Assembly (NCBI GenBank): GCA_042219835.1 | Contig: JBHJMN010000033.1 | Location: 9,167-73,166, forward strand | Direction of reading: 5' to 3' | Origin: Paenibacillus_G elgii_A | GTDB lineage: Bacteria; Bacillota; Bacilli; Paenibacillales; NBRC-103111 | Length of the DNA: 64,000 nucleotides | Part shown: in pieces, positions 9,115 through 17,230 of the stretch | Numbering within the stretch: position 1 is the first letter of the stretch | How the letters are laid out: each line of letters starts with the position of its first letter | Translations under genes and position numbers: made by a program | The notes under the pieces: model-generated | Told to the model about the DNA's origin: nothing | Databases searched by the model: none | Seen by the model: only the letters and a program-made list of their open reading frames with translations

Positions 9115-9417
9115 ATGATGCGCATGGAACCGGTGGAGCTAGAAGGGAGCACGGCGCTGGCGATCGAGGTGAAGCTGCCGAAGACGACGCTGCTCGCCGT
9201 GATGACTGACAAAGGGTACATTATGTGCGGGGCGCTTGATGTGGGATTGCTGAATGAACGTCTGAAGGAACGGGGCATTATCGCCGCTCGGGCGACGGGC
9301 GTACGGACGATCGAGGAGCTTTTGGAAGCGCCGCTGGAGTCGGTCACCTACGGGGCCGAGTCGCTAGGCGTGGTGCCGGGAATGAAGGGCCGGGACGCGG
9401 TTGCACGAATGTTTTGA
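9115..9417 (+). CDS. DUF1805 protein, YunC-like
   Basis: A protein of about 100 residues closely matching the B. subtilis YunC pattern: LPKTTLLAVMTDKGYIMCG, ALDVGLLNERLKERGIIAAR, and a C-terminal PGMKGRDAV. The family has a known fold, but its biochemical role is not established to me. Starts at 9091 (GTG), 9103, 9115 and 9118 are all in frame. AAAAGGGG (9094-9101) favours 9115 or 9118, and the conserved region begins just after. GC-rich codon use resumes here, marking the end of the AT-rich island. Confidence 0.8.
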   Translation: MMRMEPVELEGSTALAIEVKLPKTTLLAVMTDKGYIMCGALDVGLLNERLKERGIIAARATGVRTIEELLEAPLESVTYGAESLGVVPGMKGRDAVARMF

Positions 9418-9436
9418 CCGAAGTCACTTGAGGTAA

Positions 9437-9463
9437 AGCGCCTGAGAAAATCGGGCGTTTTTT
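9437..9463 (+). terminator. Rho-independent terminator
   Basis: AGCGCCTGA pairs with TCGGGCGTT (two G-T pairs), followed by six T residues. It ends the YunC-like gene. Confidence 0.75.
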
Positions 9464-9545
9464 CATGGACGGGGACATCTTTCCCCTAAGGAGGAGTTCG
9501 TCCTATAATAAGACGGTAGGATATTTGGGAGAACGGAGGAGTCCG

Positions 9546-10490
9546 ATGAGAGACAGACAATTTACATTTCCAGACGCTGACGGGGAAGCGATATTCGTCT
9601 ATGAATGGCTTCCGGAAGAGGACGTACCGGTGAAGGGCATGGTACAAATCGCGCACGGGATGGCCGAAACGGCCGCTCGTTACGAGCGATTCGCCGGGGT
9701 GTTGACGGGGGCGGGTTATGCGGTGTACGCCAACGACCATAGAGGGCACGGCAGGACGGCCGGCAGTCCGGAGCGGCTCGGCGTCATCGGCGAGAACGGT
9801 TTTCAACGCATGGCGGAAGCGATGGGGCAGCTGACAGACCTGATTCGCGAATGGTATTCGGACGTTCCTTTTTACGTATTCGGCCACAGCATGGGGTCGT
9901 TTTTGACCCAGAAATACATGTACTTATTTCCCGGGAAAGTGGACGGCATCGTCTTGTCCGGAACGAACGGGCCGCAGAAGCTGCTCGGAATCGGCAGCGC
10001 GCTGGCGCGGAGACTGGCGGCACGCAAAGGGGAACAGTATCGCAGTGAGCTGCTGATGAGGCTTACGCTCGGCAGCTATAACCGCCAGTTTCGGCCGAAT
10101 CGGACGTCGTTCGATTGGCTCAGCCGCGACGAACGCGAAGTCGATCTCTTTGCCGCGGACCCGGAGTGCGGTTTCGCGATGACGACGGGCTTCTGGATCG
10201 ATTTTTTAGGCGGGCTGCAAGAGATTCACGATGAGCGGAATATGCGTCAGATTCCGGTCGATTTGCCGGTCTATTTATTTTCCGGCGAGCTTGATCCGGT
10301 CGGCCGTAGAGGAAAAGGGGTTGTCGAATTGGAAGGGATGTACCGGGAGCTGGGCTTGCGGCATGTGACGTGCAAGCTGTATCCGCAAGGCCGGCATGAG
10401 ATGCTGAACGAGATCAACCGCGATGAAGTGATGCAGGACGTTCTCCATTGGCTGGACGAGCAGACGGCCCGTCAAAACAACGGTTCATGA
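9546..10490 (+). CDS. Alpha/beta hydrolase, monoglyceride lipase / lysophospholipase type
   Basis: A 314-residue cytoplasmic serine hydrolase of the S33 / PldB-like group. Visible features are IAHGMAETAARY after the first strands, DHRGHGRTAG, the nucleophile elbow GHSMGS (serine near residue 121), SGELDPVG for the acid and GRHEMLNE for the catalytic histidine. Length is usual for the family. Likely substrates are glycerol esters or lysophospholipids; this is family knowledge, not shown here. GGAGGAG precedes ATG 9546 at ideal spacing. It is transcribed alone between a terminator and the lutR promoter. Confidence 0.88.
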   Translation: MRDRQFTFPDADGEAIFVYEWLPEEDVPVKGMVQIAHGMAETAARYERFAGVLTGAGYAVYANDHRGHGRTAGSPERLGVIGENGFQRMAEAMGQLTDLIREWYSDVPFYVFGHSMGSFLTQKYMYLFPGKVDGIVLSGTNGPQKLLGIGSALARRLAARKGEQYRSELLMRLTLGSYNRQFRPNRTSFDWLSRDEREVDLFAADPECGFAMTTGFWIDFLGGLQEIHDERNMRQIPVDLPVYLFSGELDPVGRRGKGVVELEGMYRELGLRHVTCKLYPQGRHEMLNEINRDEVMQDVLHWLDEQTARQNNGS

Positions 10491-10537
10491 GCCGGAGGGC
10501 GCACTGTTCCTGCGCTTCCCGGATAGGCTGCGCCCGG

Positions 10538-10565
10538 TTGTGTCCCTTGCAAAAGCGGGTATAAT
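10538..10565 (+). promoter_or_regulatory. Probable sigma-A promoter of lutR
   Basis: TTGTGT (10538-10543), 16 bases, then a perfect TATAAT (10560-10565), 37 bases ahead of GTG 10603. Confidence 0.65.
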
Positions 10566-10602
10566 GGAACTGACGTGTCAAGACGAACAGGGGGACGGGA
10601 AG

Positions 10603-11316
10603 GTGGATATTCAAAAAATTACGCCGCGCAAAATTTCTGAAGCCATCGCTGAGCAAATCAAGGAGCAGATCGTCAGCGGTTCGCTCAAGCCGGGCGATAA
10701 GCTTCCTTCTACGAAGGAGCTGTCGGAGAGCTACCAAGTGGGGCGGTCCACGATCCGGGAGGCGCTCAGCGCGCTGAAGGCGATGGGCCTGGTGGAAAGC
10801 TACCAAGGGGAAGGCAGCTATGTGCGCAGCATCGAATCGCAGGATGTGGATTTGCCGGAATTCAATTCGCTGCTGATGAGCCGGGACACGGTGATGGAGC
10901 TGATCGAGGCGCGCCAGGCGCTGGAGGTTTCCAATGCGGCGCTTGCGGCGGAAAAGCGGACGGAGGACGACCTGCGGCGTTTCGAGGCGGTGCTGAAGCG
11001 GATGGAGGAGCATCTGGGCGACGAAGAGGAAGGCGAGCGGGCGGATATCGAGTTTCATCTCGTGCTTGCCCAAGCGACGCACAATTCGATCATGGCGCGG
11101 ATGATCGACTCGATCTCGACGCAGATGCAGACGGCGATCCGCGAAACGCGCAGGCTGCAAATGTATGCGAACCGCACGGTGTCCCGGCAGCTGCTGCAGG
11201 AGCATCAAGCCGTGTACGAGGCAATCCGACGGCAGGATACAGCGGCTGCCCAAGACGAGATGCGGCGGCATTTGTTTCATGTCGAGCAGGTGCTGATCCG
11301 TTATTTGAAAAAGTAG
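10603..11316 (+). CDS. lutR: GntR/FadR-family regulator, probable LutR
   Basis: A 237-residue repressor with an N-terminal winged helix (about 1-75; GDKLPSTKELSESYQVGRST then REALSALKAMGLV) and an all-helical FCD effector domain (about 95-230) with the metal/ligand histidine pattern ...FHLVLAQATHNSIM... HLFHVEQ. Position and orientation directly ahead of lutABC match B. subtilis LutR, which represses lactate-utilisation genes until lactate is present. GTG 10603 lies behind AGGGGGACGGGAAG and gives the usual family length; the frame upstream of it is open but contains the promoter. Confidence 0.85.
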   Translation: MDIQKITPRKISEAIAEQIKEQIVSGSLKPGDKLPSTKELSESYQVGRSTIREALSALKAMGLVESYQGEGSYVRSIESQDVDLPEFNSLLMSRDTVMELIEARQALEVSNAALAAEKRTEDDLRRFEAVLKRMEEHLGDEEEGERADIEFHLVLAQATHNSIMARMIDSISTQMQTAIRETRRLQMYANRTVSRQLLQEHQAVYEAIRRQDTAAAQDEMRRHLFHVEQVLIRYLKK

Positions 11317-11321
11317 GGCGA

Positions 11322-11374
11322 GAGAGGTCCCGGGAAGGGTCCGGCCGTTGCTGTGCGGAGCGGCCTCTTTTCAA
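11322..11374 (+). terminator. Probable terminator of lutR
   Basis: An outer stem AGAGGTC with GGCCTCT plus an inner GC-rich stem, then TTTTC. Weaker than other terminators in the window. Confidence 0.45.
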
Positions 11375-11382
11375 AAAACAAC

Positions 11383-11393
11383 TTATCTGATAA
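11383..11393. promoter_or_regulatory. Palindrome TTATC-T-GATAA, candidate LutR operator
   Basis: A perfect 11-base palindrome in the lutR-lutA gap, 48 bases ahead of lutA. It differs by one base per half from the TCATC-N-GATGA pattern that I recall for B. subtilis LutR sites. Confidence 0.55.
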
Positions 11394-11440
11394 CCTGACA
11401 AGTAAGAAAAGAAACCATAAACCGAAGGATGGGGACCCGT

Positions 11441-12187
11441 ATGCGAGTTTCTTTATTCATCACGTGCTTGGCCGATCAGATCTACCCGGAAGTCGGCGAA
11501 AGCGTTGTCCGGCTCCTGCATCGGTATGGCTGCGAGGTTGATTTTCCGCAGATGCAGACCTGCTGCGGACAGCCTGCGTACAACAGCGGCTACCAGGATG
11601 AGGCCCGCGAGGTGGCGCGCAACCTGATCCGTGCGTTCGAGCACAGCGATTATGTCGTCTCGCCTTCCGGCTCCTGTACCGGAATGGTCCATCATTATTA
11701 CCCGCAGCTGTTCGAGAACGAGCCGGAATGGAAAGCCAAAGCGGAGAAGCTGATCGGGAAAACGTACGAGTTTTCTCAGTTTTTCGTCCATATATTGGGC
11801 GTTAAAGATCTCGGCGCGGTGTACGAGAGCAAAGCGACGTATCATCCGTCCTGCCATGCGATGCGTTTGCTCGGAGTGCGCGAGGAGCCGGGCGAGCTGC
11901 TGGCGCATATCGAGGGGCTGGAGCTGGTCGAGCTGCCCCGCAAGGAAGATTGCTGCGGCTTCGGCGGCACGTTTGCCGTCAAGATGGCCGATATGTCGGG
12001 AGCGATGGTCTGCGAGAAAGCCGCCAACGTCTGCGCGACGAATGCCGACCTTTTGATTGGTACGGACATGGGCTGTCTGATGAACATCGGGGGCCGATTG
12101 AATAAAGAAAACAAGCCGGTGCGCGTCATGCATCTGGCCCAACTGCTGGAGGAAGGAGTGAAGCGCGGTGAGCGGCATGGCAAGTGA
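11441..12187 (+). CDS. lutA: Lactate utilization protein A
   Basis: A 248-residue cysteine-rich (CCG domain) subunit of the LutABC L-lactate oxidase complex, which converts lactate to pyruvate in the cytoplasm. It carries the two diagnostic motifs CCGQPAYNSGY and CCGFGGTFAVKM, plus SPSGSC and a conserved CHAM-type cysteine. ATG 11441 (MRVSLFITCL) aligns with the family start; ATG 11429 overlaps the ribosome binding site AAGGATGGGGA. The gene overlaps lutB by 20 bases, so the two are translationally coupled. Confidence 0.93.
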   Translation: MRVSLFITCLADQIYPEVGESVVRLLHRYGCEVDFPQMQTCCGQPAYNSGYQDEAREVARNLIRAFEHSDYVVSPSGSCTGMVHHYYPQLFENEPEWKAKAEKLIGKTYEFSQFFVHILGVKDLGAVYESKATYHPSCHAMRLLGVREEPGELLAHIEGLELVELPRKEDCCGFGGTFAVKMADMSGAMVCEKAANVCATNADLLIGTDMGCLMNIGGRLNKENKPVRVMHLAQLLEEGVKRGERHGK

Positions 12188-13715
12188 GAAAGAATTGATC
12201 GGCACGGGCTTAAAAAAGCGCACGGAAGAAGCGCTGGCAAACGATTTTCTCCGCAAGGCGGTGGCGTTTACGACCGACAAGCTGAAGACGGCCAAGCTTC
12301 AGGTGACGGACGATTTTGGCCATTGGGAGGAATGGCGGGAGCGGGGGAGACAGATCCGCAAGCATGTCGTGGAACATCTCGACTATTATTTGACGCAGTT
12401 TACCGATAACGTTTCCAAAGCCGGAGGCCACGTCTATTTCTGCCAGACGGGGGACGAGGCGGTCAAGACGTTTATGGAAATAGCCGAGAAGCGCCGAGCG
12501 AAGCTGGTGGCGAAAGGAAAATCGATGGTATCGGAGGAAATTCATCTGAACCGTCATTTGGAGGAACACGGGATCGAGGCGATTGAGACGGATCTCGGTG
12601 AGTACATCCTGCAGCTCGCGAAGGAAACGCCGTCGCATCTGATCATTCCGGCGATTCATAAAAACAAGCAGCAGATCGCGGATATTTTCTCGGAGGAAGC
12701 GGGCGAGACGTTTGCGCCGGAGACGAAGGTGCTGGCGAACTATGCCAAGCAGCGGCTGCGCAATTATTTCCTGGAAGCGGACATCGGGCTGACCGGCTGC
12801 AATTTCGGCGTGGCCGAATCGGGGGCGATCACGCTCGTGTCCAACGAAGGCAACGGGCGGATGGTGACGACGCTGCCAAAGTGCCACGGCGTCGTGATGG
12901 GCATGGAGCGGCTCGTGCCGACCTATGACGACCTGGAGGTCGTCCTGAACCTGCTTGCCCGCAGCGCTACTGGGCAGAAGCTGACGACTTATACGTCGAT
13001 GATCACCGGGCCGCGACGCGAAGGTGAGCTTGACGGGCCGGAGGAGCTTCATCTGATCGTGCTGGACAACGGCCGGTCGGCGCAGCTCGGCGATCCGGTG
13101 TTCCAGGAGGTGCTGCACTGTATCCGCTGTGCGGCCTGTCTGAACGTGTGCCCCGTGTACCGTCACGTGGGCGGCCACACCTATGGCAGCGTGTACAGCG
13201 GCCCGATCGGGGCGGTGCTGACGCCGCTGCTCCAGCAGGACATGAAGGAAGCGGGGCAGCTGGCTTACGCCTCCAGTCTGTGCGGGGCCTGCTACGAGGC
13301 ATGCCCGGTCAAAATTCCGCTGCACGACATGCTGGTGCAGCTTCGGGCGCGCAAGGTGCGGCTCGGGCTGACGCCACTGGCGGAGCGCGCCGCCTTCAAG
13401 ACGTTCCGGACGACGTTCGGGAACGTCACGCTGTACAAGATGGCGACGAAGTCCGCCTATTATATGATGAAGCCTTTCGTGAGCAAAGGCGTGATCAAGA
13501 AGGCGCCGGGTCCGGCAGCGGGCTGGACGCAGTCCCGCCATTTCCCGATGAAGCCGAAGCTGTCGTTCCGCGACCGCTGGGACGCGCTGCAGCAGGAGCT
13601 GAAGCAGACCGACAAGCGGAGCGGCCGGAGCGAAGATAGAGCAGCCCGCGGGCAAGCTGTGCCCGGACGGGATGAGGCGGATGGCTTTGAGAAAGGAGGC
13701 GGGCGCCATGAGTAA
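12168..13715 (+). CDS. lutB: Lactate utilization protein B, iron-sulfur subunit
   Basis: A 515-residue subunit with an LUD domain (about 60-290, including GVAESGAITLVSNEGNGR) and a ferredoxin-like domain carrying two 4Fe-4S motifs, CIRCAACLNVCP and CGACYEACP (about residues 315-380). It transfers electrons during lactate oxidation. GTG 12168 has a well-spaced GGAAGGAG; ATG 12177 is the alternative. It overlaps lutA upstream and lutC by 8 bases downstream. Confidence 0.93.
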   Translation: MSGMASEKELIGTGLKKRTEEALANDFLRKAVAFTTDKLKTAKLQVTDDFGHWEEWRERGRQIRKHVVEHLDYYLTQFTDNVSKAGGHVYFCQTGDEAVKTFMEIAEKRRAKLVAKGKSMVSEEIHLNRHLEEHGIEAIETDLGEYILQLAKETPSHLIIPAIHKNKQQIADIFSEEAGETFAPETKVLANYAKQRLRNYFLEADIGLTGCNFGVAESGAITLVSNEGNGRMVTTLPKCHGVVMGMERLVPTYDDLEVVLNLLARSATGQKLTTYTSMITGPRREGELDGPEELHLIVLDNGRSAQLGDPVFQEVLHCIRCAACLNVCPVYRHVGGHTYGSVYSGPIGAVLTPLLQQDMKEAGQLAYASSLCGACYEACPVKIPLHDMLVQLRARKVRLGLTPLAERAAFKTFRTTFGNVTLYKMATKSAYYMMKPFVSKGVIKKAPGPAAGWTQSRHFPMKPKLSFRDRWDALQQELKQTDKRSGRSEDRAARGQAVPGRDEADGFEKGGGRHE

Positions 13716-14490
13716 CGGAACGATCCGCGGTCGTGAAGCGTTTATCGCGAATGTGTCGTCGAGGCTCGGACGCCGGGAGGTCGCAGCGGCGGCTCCGGCG
13801 CATCCGTTTCGCGGCGCGCCGGAGTTTTATAAGCAGATCAAGCTCACCACGGAGGAAAAGATCGAGCTGTTCGCCCGCAACTGGCAGGCTTTGACCGGCA
13901 AGGTGCTGGTGGTGGATGAGGCCGAGGCAGCGGACAAAATCGGTGCTTGGCTGCGGGACATCGCCGCCGAGCTTGGCGTTACGCATGTGTCCCGCTGGGA
14001 GGACGAAGGTCTGAAGGCGCTTGGCTTGGACGAGGCGCTGGCTGCCTCCGGCATCGCCGTCGCGCCATGGCGGCCGGTGGAGACGGACGGGGAAGCGGGC
14101 GACAGCGGGGTATGGCCGAAGGAGGCAGGGGGCGCGAACTGGGCGCAGCGGAGTGAGCTGTTGAAGCGAACCGAGCGCTGCCAGCTCGGGATCGTCTGGC
14201 CTGACTTCGCCGTAGCGAATACGAGCACCTTGGTGCTGCAATGCTCCCCGCAGCGCGGCCGTTCGGTGAGCTTGCTGACGGAAATTTTGTTCGCCGTCTT
14301 TCGTGCCGATCAGCTCGTGTACCGGATGGGCGAGGCGTTCGAGCAGATTACCCGCGGCAAGCAGCTGCCGGGGCAGTATGCTTCGTCGCTTAACCTGATT
14401 AGCGGGCCGAGCCGCAGCGCGGATATCGAGAACGATCTGACGATCGGCATCCACGGTCCGGGCAAGGTGTACGCGGTCATTATCCGGTAA
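13708..14490 (+). CDS. lutC: Lactate utilization protein C
   Basis: A 260-residue LUD-domain subunit of LutABC. The C-terminal part shows the family signature: VANTSTLVLQCSPQRGRSVSLL, then SGPSRSADIENDLTIGIHGP. AAAGGAGG sits ideally ahead of ATG 13708, inside the end of lutB. It is somewhat longer than the roughly 240 residues I expect, owing to an acidic, tryptophan-containing stretch near residues 125-150. It is the last gene of the lut operon; the next gene has its own sporulation promoter. Confidence 0.92.
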   Translation: MSNGTIRGREAFIANVSSRLGRREVAAAAPAHPFRGAPEFYKQIKLTTEEKIELFARNWQALTGKVLVVDEAEAADKIGAWLRDIAAELGVTHVSRWEDEGLKALGLDEALAASGIAVAPWRPVETDGEAGDSGVWPKEAGGANWAQRSELLKRTERCQLGIVWPDFAVANTSTLVLQCSPQRGRSVSLLTEILFAVFRADQLVYRMGEAFEQITRGKQLPGQYASSLNLISGPSRSADIENDLTIGIHGPGKVYAVIIR

Positions 14491-14527
14491 ACCGGACTTA
14501 AATCGAAGTCGAAGTCGGGGGTCGGAA

Positions 14528-14556
14528 GCATATTCCAGCCGCTAGTGCGCATACTA
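14528..14556 (+). promoter_or_regulatory. Sigma-G-like forespore promoter of the SspH-type gene
   Basis: GCATA (14528-14532), 17 bases, then CATACTA (14550-14556). Both boxes match the usual sigma-G pattern (GMATR / CATNMTA) and lie 33 bases ahead of the ssp start. Confidence 0.65.
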
Positions 14557-14588
14557 TGACGGTTACCTAATCCAAGGAGGTTATAGCC

Positions 14589-14768
14589 ATGAATAAACAG
14601 CGCGCCCAGGAAATCGCCGCTTCGCCGGTGATGGAGAACGTGACGTACGAAGGGGTTCCGATTTATATCCAGCATGTGGACGAAGAACGGGAGAGCGCCA
14701 GAATTTATCCGCTCGGCCAGCCGGAGCAGGAGCAAGAGGTCCCGCTGAACAGCTTAGTGGAAGGTTAA
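14589..14768 (+). CDS. sspH: H-type small acid-soluble spore protein
   Basis: A 59-residue protein that matches SspH along its whole length: MNKQRAQEIAASPVMENVTY, then GVPIYIQHVDEERESARIYP and the tail QEQEVPLNSL. H-type SASPs are minor proteins of the spore core made only in the forespore. CAAGGAGG precedes ATG 14589. The sigma-G-like promoter and the strong terminator make it a single-gene unit. It is the clearest single marker of an endospore former here. Confidence 0.95.
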   Translation: MNKQRAQEIAASPVMENVTYEGVPIYIQHVDEERESARIYPLGQPEQEQEVPLNSLVEG

Positions 14769-14784
14769 CTATTTCAATAACGCG

Positions 14785-14824
14785 GCAGCTCCGCCAAGCT
14801 CGACTTGACCGGGGCTGCTTTTTT
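14785..14824 (+). terminator. Rho-independent terminator
   Basis: GCAGCTCC (14785-14792) pairs with GGGGCTGC (14811-14818) and leads into six T residues. It ends sspH, abutting the convergent sulP gene. Confidence 0.8.
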
Positions 14825-16550
14825 AACGCTCATTTGCGGTATCCGTTTGAGATAAGGCGGTGCACTCCCGAAAGGCAAAATGCCGGCAGCCCAGACACTT
14901 CTGATGCTCCAACCGGGTCAAAGCGTAATCGATCGCCTCGCCCGTATGCTCAAAAAAGTGCTCTTTTCCAATCCGTTCGTCGAGTCCGGTTCTTTTCAAC
15001 ATGTCCCGGGGCTGAGACTGTAGGCCCGAGATGAGAACGATGCCGCCTTGCCGGACGATATCCCGGACCACGCCGGCCAAAAACGATTCCCCTGTCGTGT
15101 CCATGAACAGCACTTTTCCGAGGCGCAGGATCACCATTTTCGGTCGTTCGTCGAGCGTCCCCGAAATCGACTTTTCAAACAGCGTTCCCGCTCCGAAAAA
15201 CAACGCTCCCTCCACTGAAATAATCGCAATCTGTGGACAGTCGTGGCTTTCATTGACGATATGGGAAGCTACTTTCCCGCGGTGCGAAGCCGGGTCAGGC
15301 AAAACCTTGGCTACCGTGAGCATGCCGCTCATCCGCCGGACGAACAGGACGACCGCAAGAATCAATCCGGCGAGCACGGCCGTCGTCAGATCGGTCAGAA
15401 CGGTGAGCAGGAAAGTAATGATCAGGACGACGGAATCGGCTGTTCTTGTTTTCACAATATGAACAAACTCCCTGCGCTCGCTCATATTCCAGGCTACGAT
15501 CATCAGGATCGGCGACATGCTGGCCAGCGGAATCGCGGAAGCCAAGGGGGCGAGCATAATCAGCACGAGCAGGACGAATACGCTGTGCACCATCCCCGAC
15601 ACGGGACTAACCGCCCCGTTCTTAATATTCGCCGCGGTTCTGGCAATCGCGCCCGTCGCTGGAATGCCGCCGAACAAAGGGGTGACGATGTTCGCAATCC
15701 CTTGTCCGATCAGCTCGCGGTTGCTGTGATGGCGGCTTCCTGTCATGCCGTCGGCTACGACCGCCGACAAGAGCGACTCGATTCCTCCGAGCGCCGCGAT
15801 GACGCAAGCCGGGCCAAGAAGCGGGATGATTTTCTCAAGCGTCACCTCCGGCACGTGAAACTGGGGAAGCGTCCCGGGAATGGCGCCGTACGTCGACCCG
15901 ATCGTATCGACCCGGCCCTCGAACAGCACAACCGACAGCACGCTGGATACGAGCAAGCCGACGAGCGAGCCGGGCACTTTGGGCAGCAGCTTCGGGGTCA
16001 CCAATAACAAAGCGAGACAAACGACAGCTGTAATGACGCTGTAAGGGTTTACCGTCGACAGGTGCAGCCCGATCTCTTTCATGTTGGATATAAAATCATC
16101 ATGCTTGCGGATGCCGCTCAGCCCCAGAAAACTGGCGATTTGGCCGGTGAAAATGATGACGGCGATTCCGGCGGTAAAGCCGATCGTCACCGGACGGGGA
16201 ATAAATTGAATCAGCGCTCCGAGCTTGAATACCCCCATCAAGACAAGGATGATTCCCGCCAGCCCGCCGGCGATCAGTAAATTTTCATACCCGTACTGCA
16301 TCACAATAGCGAACAAAATCGGAACGAACGCGCCCGTCGGCCCGCCGATCTGAAATTTGGACCCGCCGAGCAGCGAGATGAGAAATCCGGCGATCACCGT
16401 CGTATAAATGCCGTACTGAGGCTTGACTCCGGCCGCAATGGCAAAAGCCATCCCTAAAGGAATGGCTATAACCCCGACAATCGAGCCTGAGATCAGATCC
16501 CGGCGAAAATCATTTGCGCTGTACCCGTCAAATCTACCCGACCGCTTCAT
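14823..16550 (-). CDS. SulP-family anion transporter with STAS domain
   Basis: A 575-residue membrane protein: about twelve hydrophobic segments (roughly 15-420) with the SulP signatures FAIAAGVKPQYGIYT and FQIGGPTGAFVPI, followed by a cytoplasmic STAS domain (about 445-545) containing MDTTGESFLAG. The family moves sulfate, bicarbonate or other anions; the substrate cannot be read from the sequence. The C-terminus ends with an extra cysteine cluster, CLGCRHFAFREC, which is not a usual SulP element. AAGAAGG precedes ATG 16550. It has its own promoter, overlapped by a repeat also found near the ArsR gene, so ArsR control is likely. Confidence 0.88.
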   Translation of the reverse strand: MKRSGRFDGYSANDFRRDLISGSIVGVIAIPLGMAFAIAAGVKPQYGIYTTVIAGFLISLLGGSKFQIGGPTGAFVPILFAIVMQYGYENLLIAGGLAGIILVLMGVFKLGALIQFIPRPVTIGFTAGIAVIIFTGQIASFLGLSGIRKHDDFISNMKEIGLHLSTVNPYSVITAVVCLALLLVTPKLLPKVPGSLVGLLVSSVLSVVLFEGRVDTIGSTYGAIPGTLPQFHVPEVTLEKIIPLLGPACVIAALGGIESLLSAVVADGMTGSRHHSNRELIGQGIANIVTPLFGGIPATGAIARTAANIKNGAVSPVSGMVHSVFVLLVLIMLAPLASAIPLASMSPILMIVAWNMSERREFVHIVKTRTADSVVLIITFLLTVLTDLTTAVLAGLILAVVLFVRRMSGMLTVAKVLPDPASHRGKVASHIVNESHDCPQIAIISVEGALFFGAGTLFEKSISGTLDERPKMVILRLGKVLFMDTTGESFLAGVVRDIVRQGGIVLISGLQSQPRDMLKRTGLDERIGKEHFFEHTGEAIDYALTRLEHQKCLGCRHFAFRECTALSQTDTANER

Positions 16551-16572
16551 GACAAGACCTTCTTTTCATATA

Positions 16573-16587
16573 TTTGATTATTTGAAT
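16573..16587. promoter_or_regulatory. Candidate ArsR operator at the sulP promoter
   Basis: TTTGATTATTTGAAT, within a longer AT-rich imperfect dyad, lies just downstream of the sulP -10 box. The identical 15-mer occurs in opposite orientation at 17169-17183. Confidence 0.6.
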
Positions 16588-16595
16588 ATATGGGG

Positions 16596-16625
16596 AATAT
16601 ACACCCGGAAATCCGTTCTTGTCAA
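16596..16625 (-). promoter_or_regulatory. Sigma-A promoter of sulP
   Basis: On the minus strand TTGACA (16625-16620), 18 bases, TATATT (16601-16596). A near-consensus promoter reading toward sulP. Confidence 0.75.
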
Positions 16626-16669
16626 TGACGGACAGGTGCCGATTTTTGCCGCGTCAACGGATAACACCA

Positions 16670-16711
16670 AAAAACCGGCCTCCTTGTTGCTAACAACAAG
16701 AGCCGGTTTTT
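16670..16711 (-). terminator. Terminator of the ArsR gene
   Basis: AAAAACCGGC (16670-16679) with GCCGGTTTTT (16702-16711) plus an inner TTGTTG/CAACAA stem. On the minus strand the right arm ends in a T run. It separates arsR from sulP. Confidence 0.8.
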
Positions 16712-16739
16712 GCCAGTTGCTTTTCATTCGTCTGCACGA

Positions 16740-17066
16740 TTATTCGTTGCGTATGTTTTCAAGCAGTGAGATGGCGTCCACCAAATGATTATCGAAGATT
16801 TGTCTGGCTACCCCGAGGAGGTCTTTAATCAGAGGATCGCGTAATGAATAAATGACGGAAGTTCCTTCTTTGGTTCCGCTGACTACATTTTTGCTGCGGA
16901 GCACGGCCAACTGCTGCGATACGGCGGAGCCTTCGCTTCCCAGGATAGCCTGAAGCTCGTTGACGTTTTTGTCCCCTTCACACAGCACCTCAAGAATCCG
17001 GATTCGCATCGGATGCGCCAACGCCTTGAAAAACTCCGCTTTAAACTGCTGGATTTCACGATTCAT
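16740..17066 (-). CDS. ArsR/SmtB-family transcriptional repressor
   Basis: A 108-residue winged-helix repressor: FKALAHPMRIRILEVLCEGDKN, then the recognition helix in SAVSQQLAVLRSKNVVSG and a wing GTSVIYSL. It lacks the CxC metal site of classical arsenic or cadmium sensors; the only cysteine is in ILEVLCEGD. It may sense a thiol, sulfur or redox signal instead; this is inference. ATG 17066 behind AAGGGGCTTAG gives normal family length, whereas the longer frame to 17174 would run through its own promoter. It sits upstream of sulP on the same strand and divergent from the Cys-rich gene. Confidence 0.85.
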   Translation of the reverse strand: MNREIQQFKAEFFKALAHPMRIRILEVLCEGDKNVNELQAILGSEGSAVSQQLAVLRSKNVVSGTKEGTSVIYSLRDPLIKDLLGVARQIFDNHLVDAISLLENIRNE

Positions 17067-17168
17067 CGATCTAAGCCCCTTAAAACGTTGAACGTCTGAA
17101 TATATGAATATCATACCACAGATAAGAAGCGGGTTGTAAAACAAACCGTAACCGTATAATATTGTTAC

Positions 17169-17183
17169 ATTCAAATAATCAAA
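17169..17183. promoter_or_regulatory. Candidate ArsR operator in the divergent arsR / Cys-rich gene region
   Basis: ATTCAAATAATCAAA, the exact reverse complement of the 15-mer at 16573-16587. It lies just downstream of TATAAT (17154-17159), the likely -10 box of the plus-strand gene. A related ATATTCATATATTCA element follows the presumed arsR -10 box on the minus strand near 17095-17110. Confidence 0.6.
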
Positions 17184-17230
17184 GATTTGACAAATTTGAG
17201 CGGTTATTTTTCAGAAAGAGGCGATTGCGT

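Noticed and set aside
12210..13709. A 499-codon minus-strand frame opposite lutB
   Set aside because: Antisense shadow; lutB has full motif support and coupled translation.
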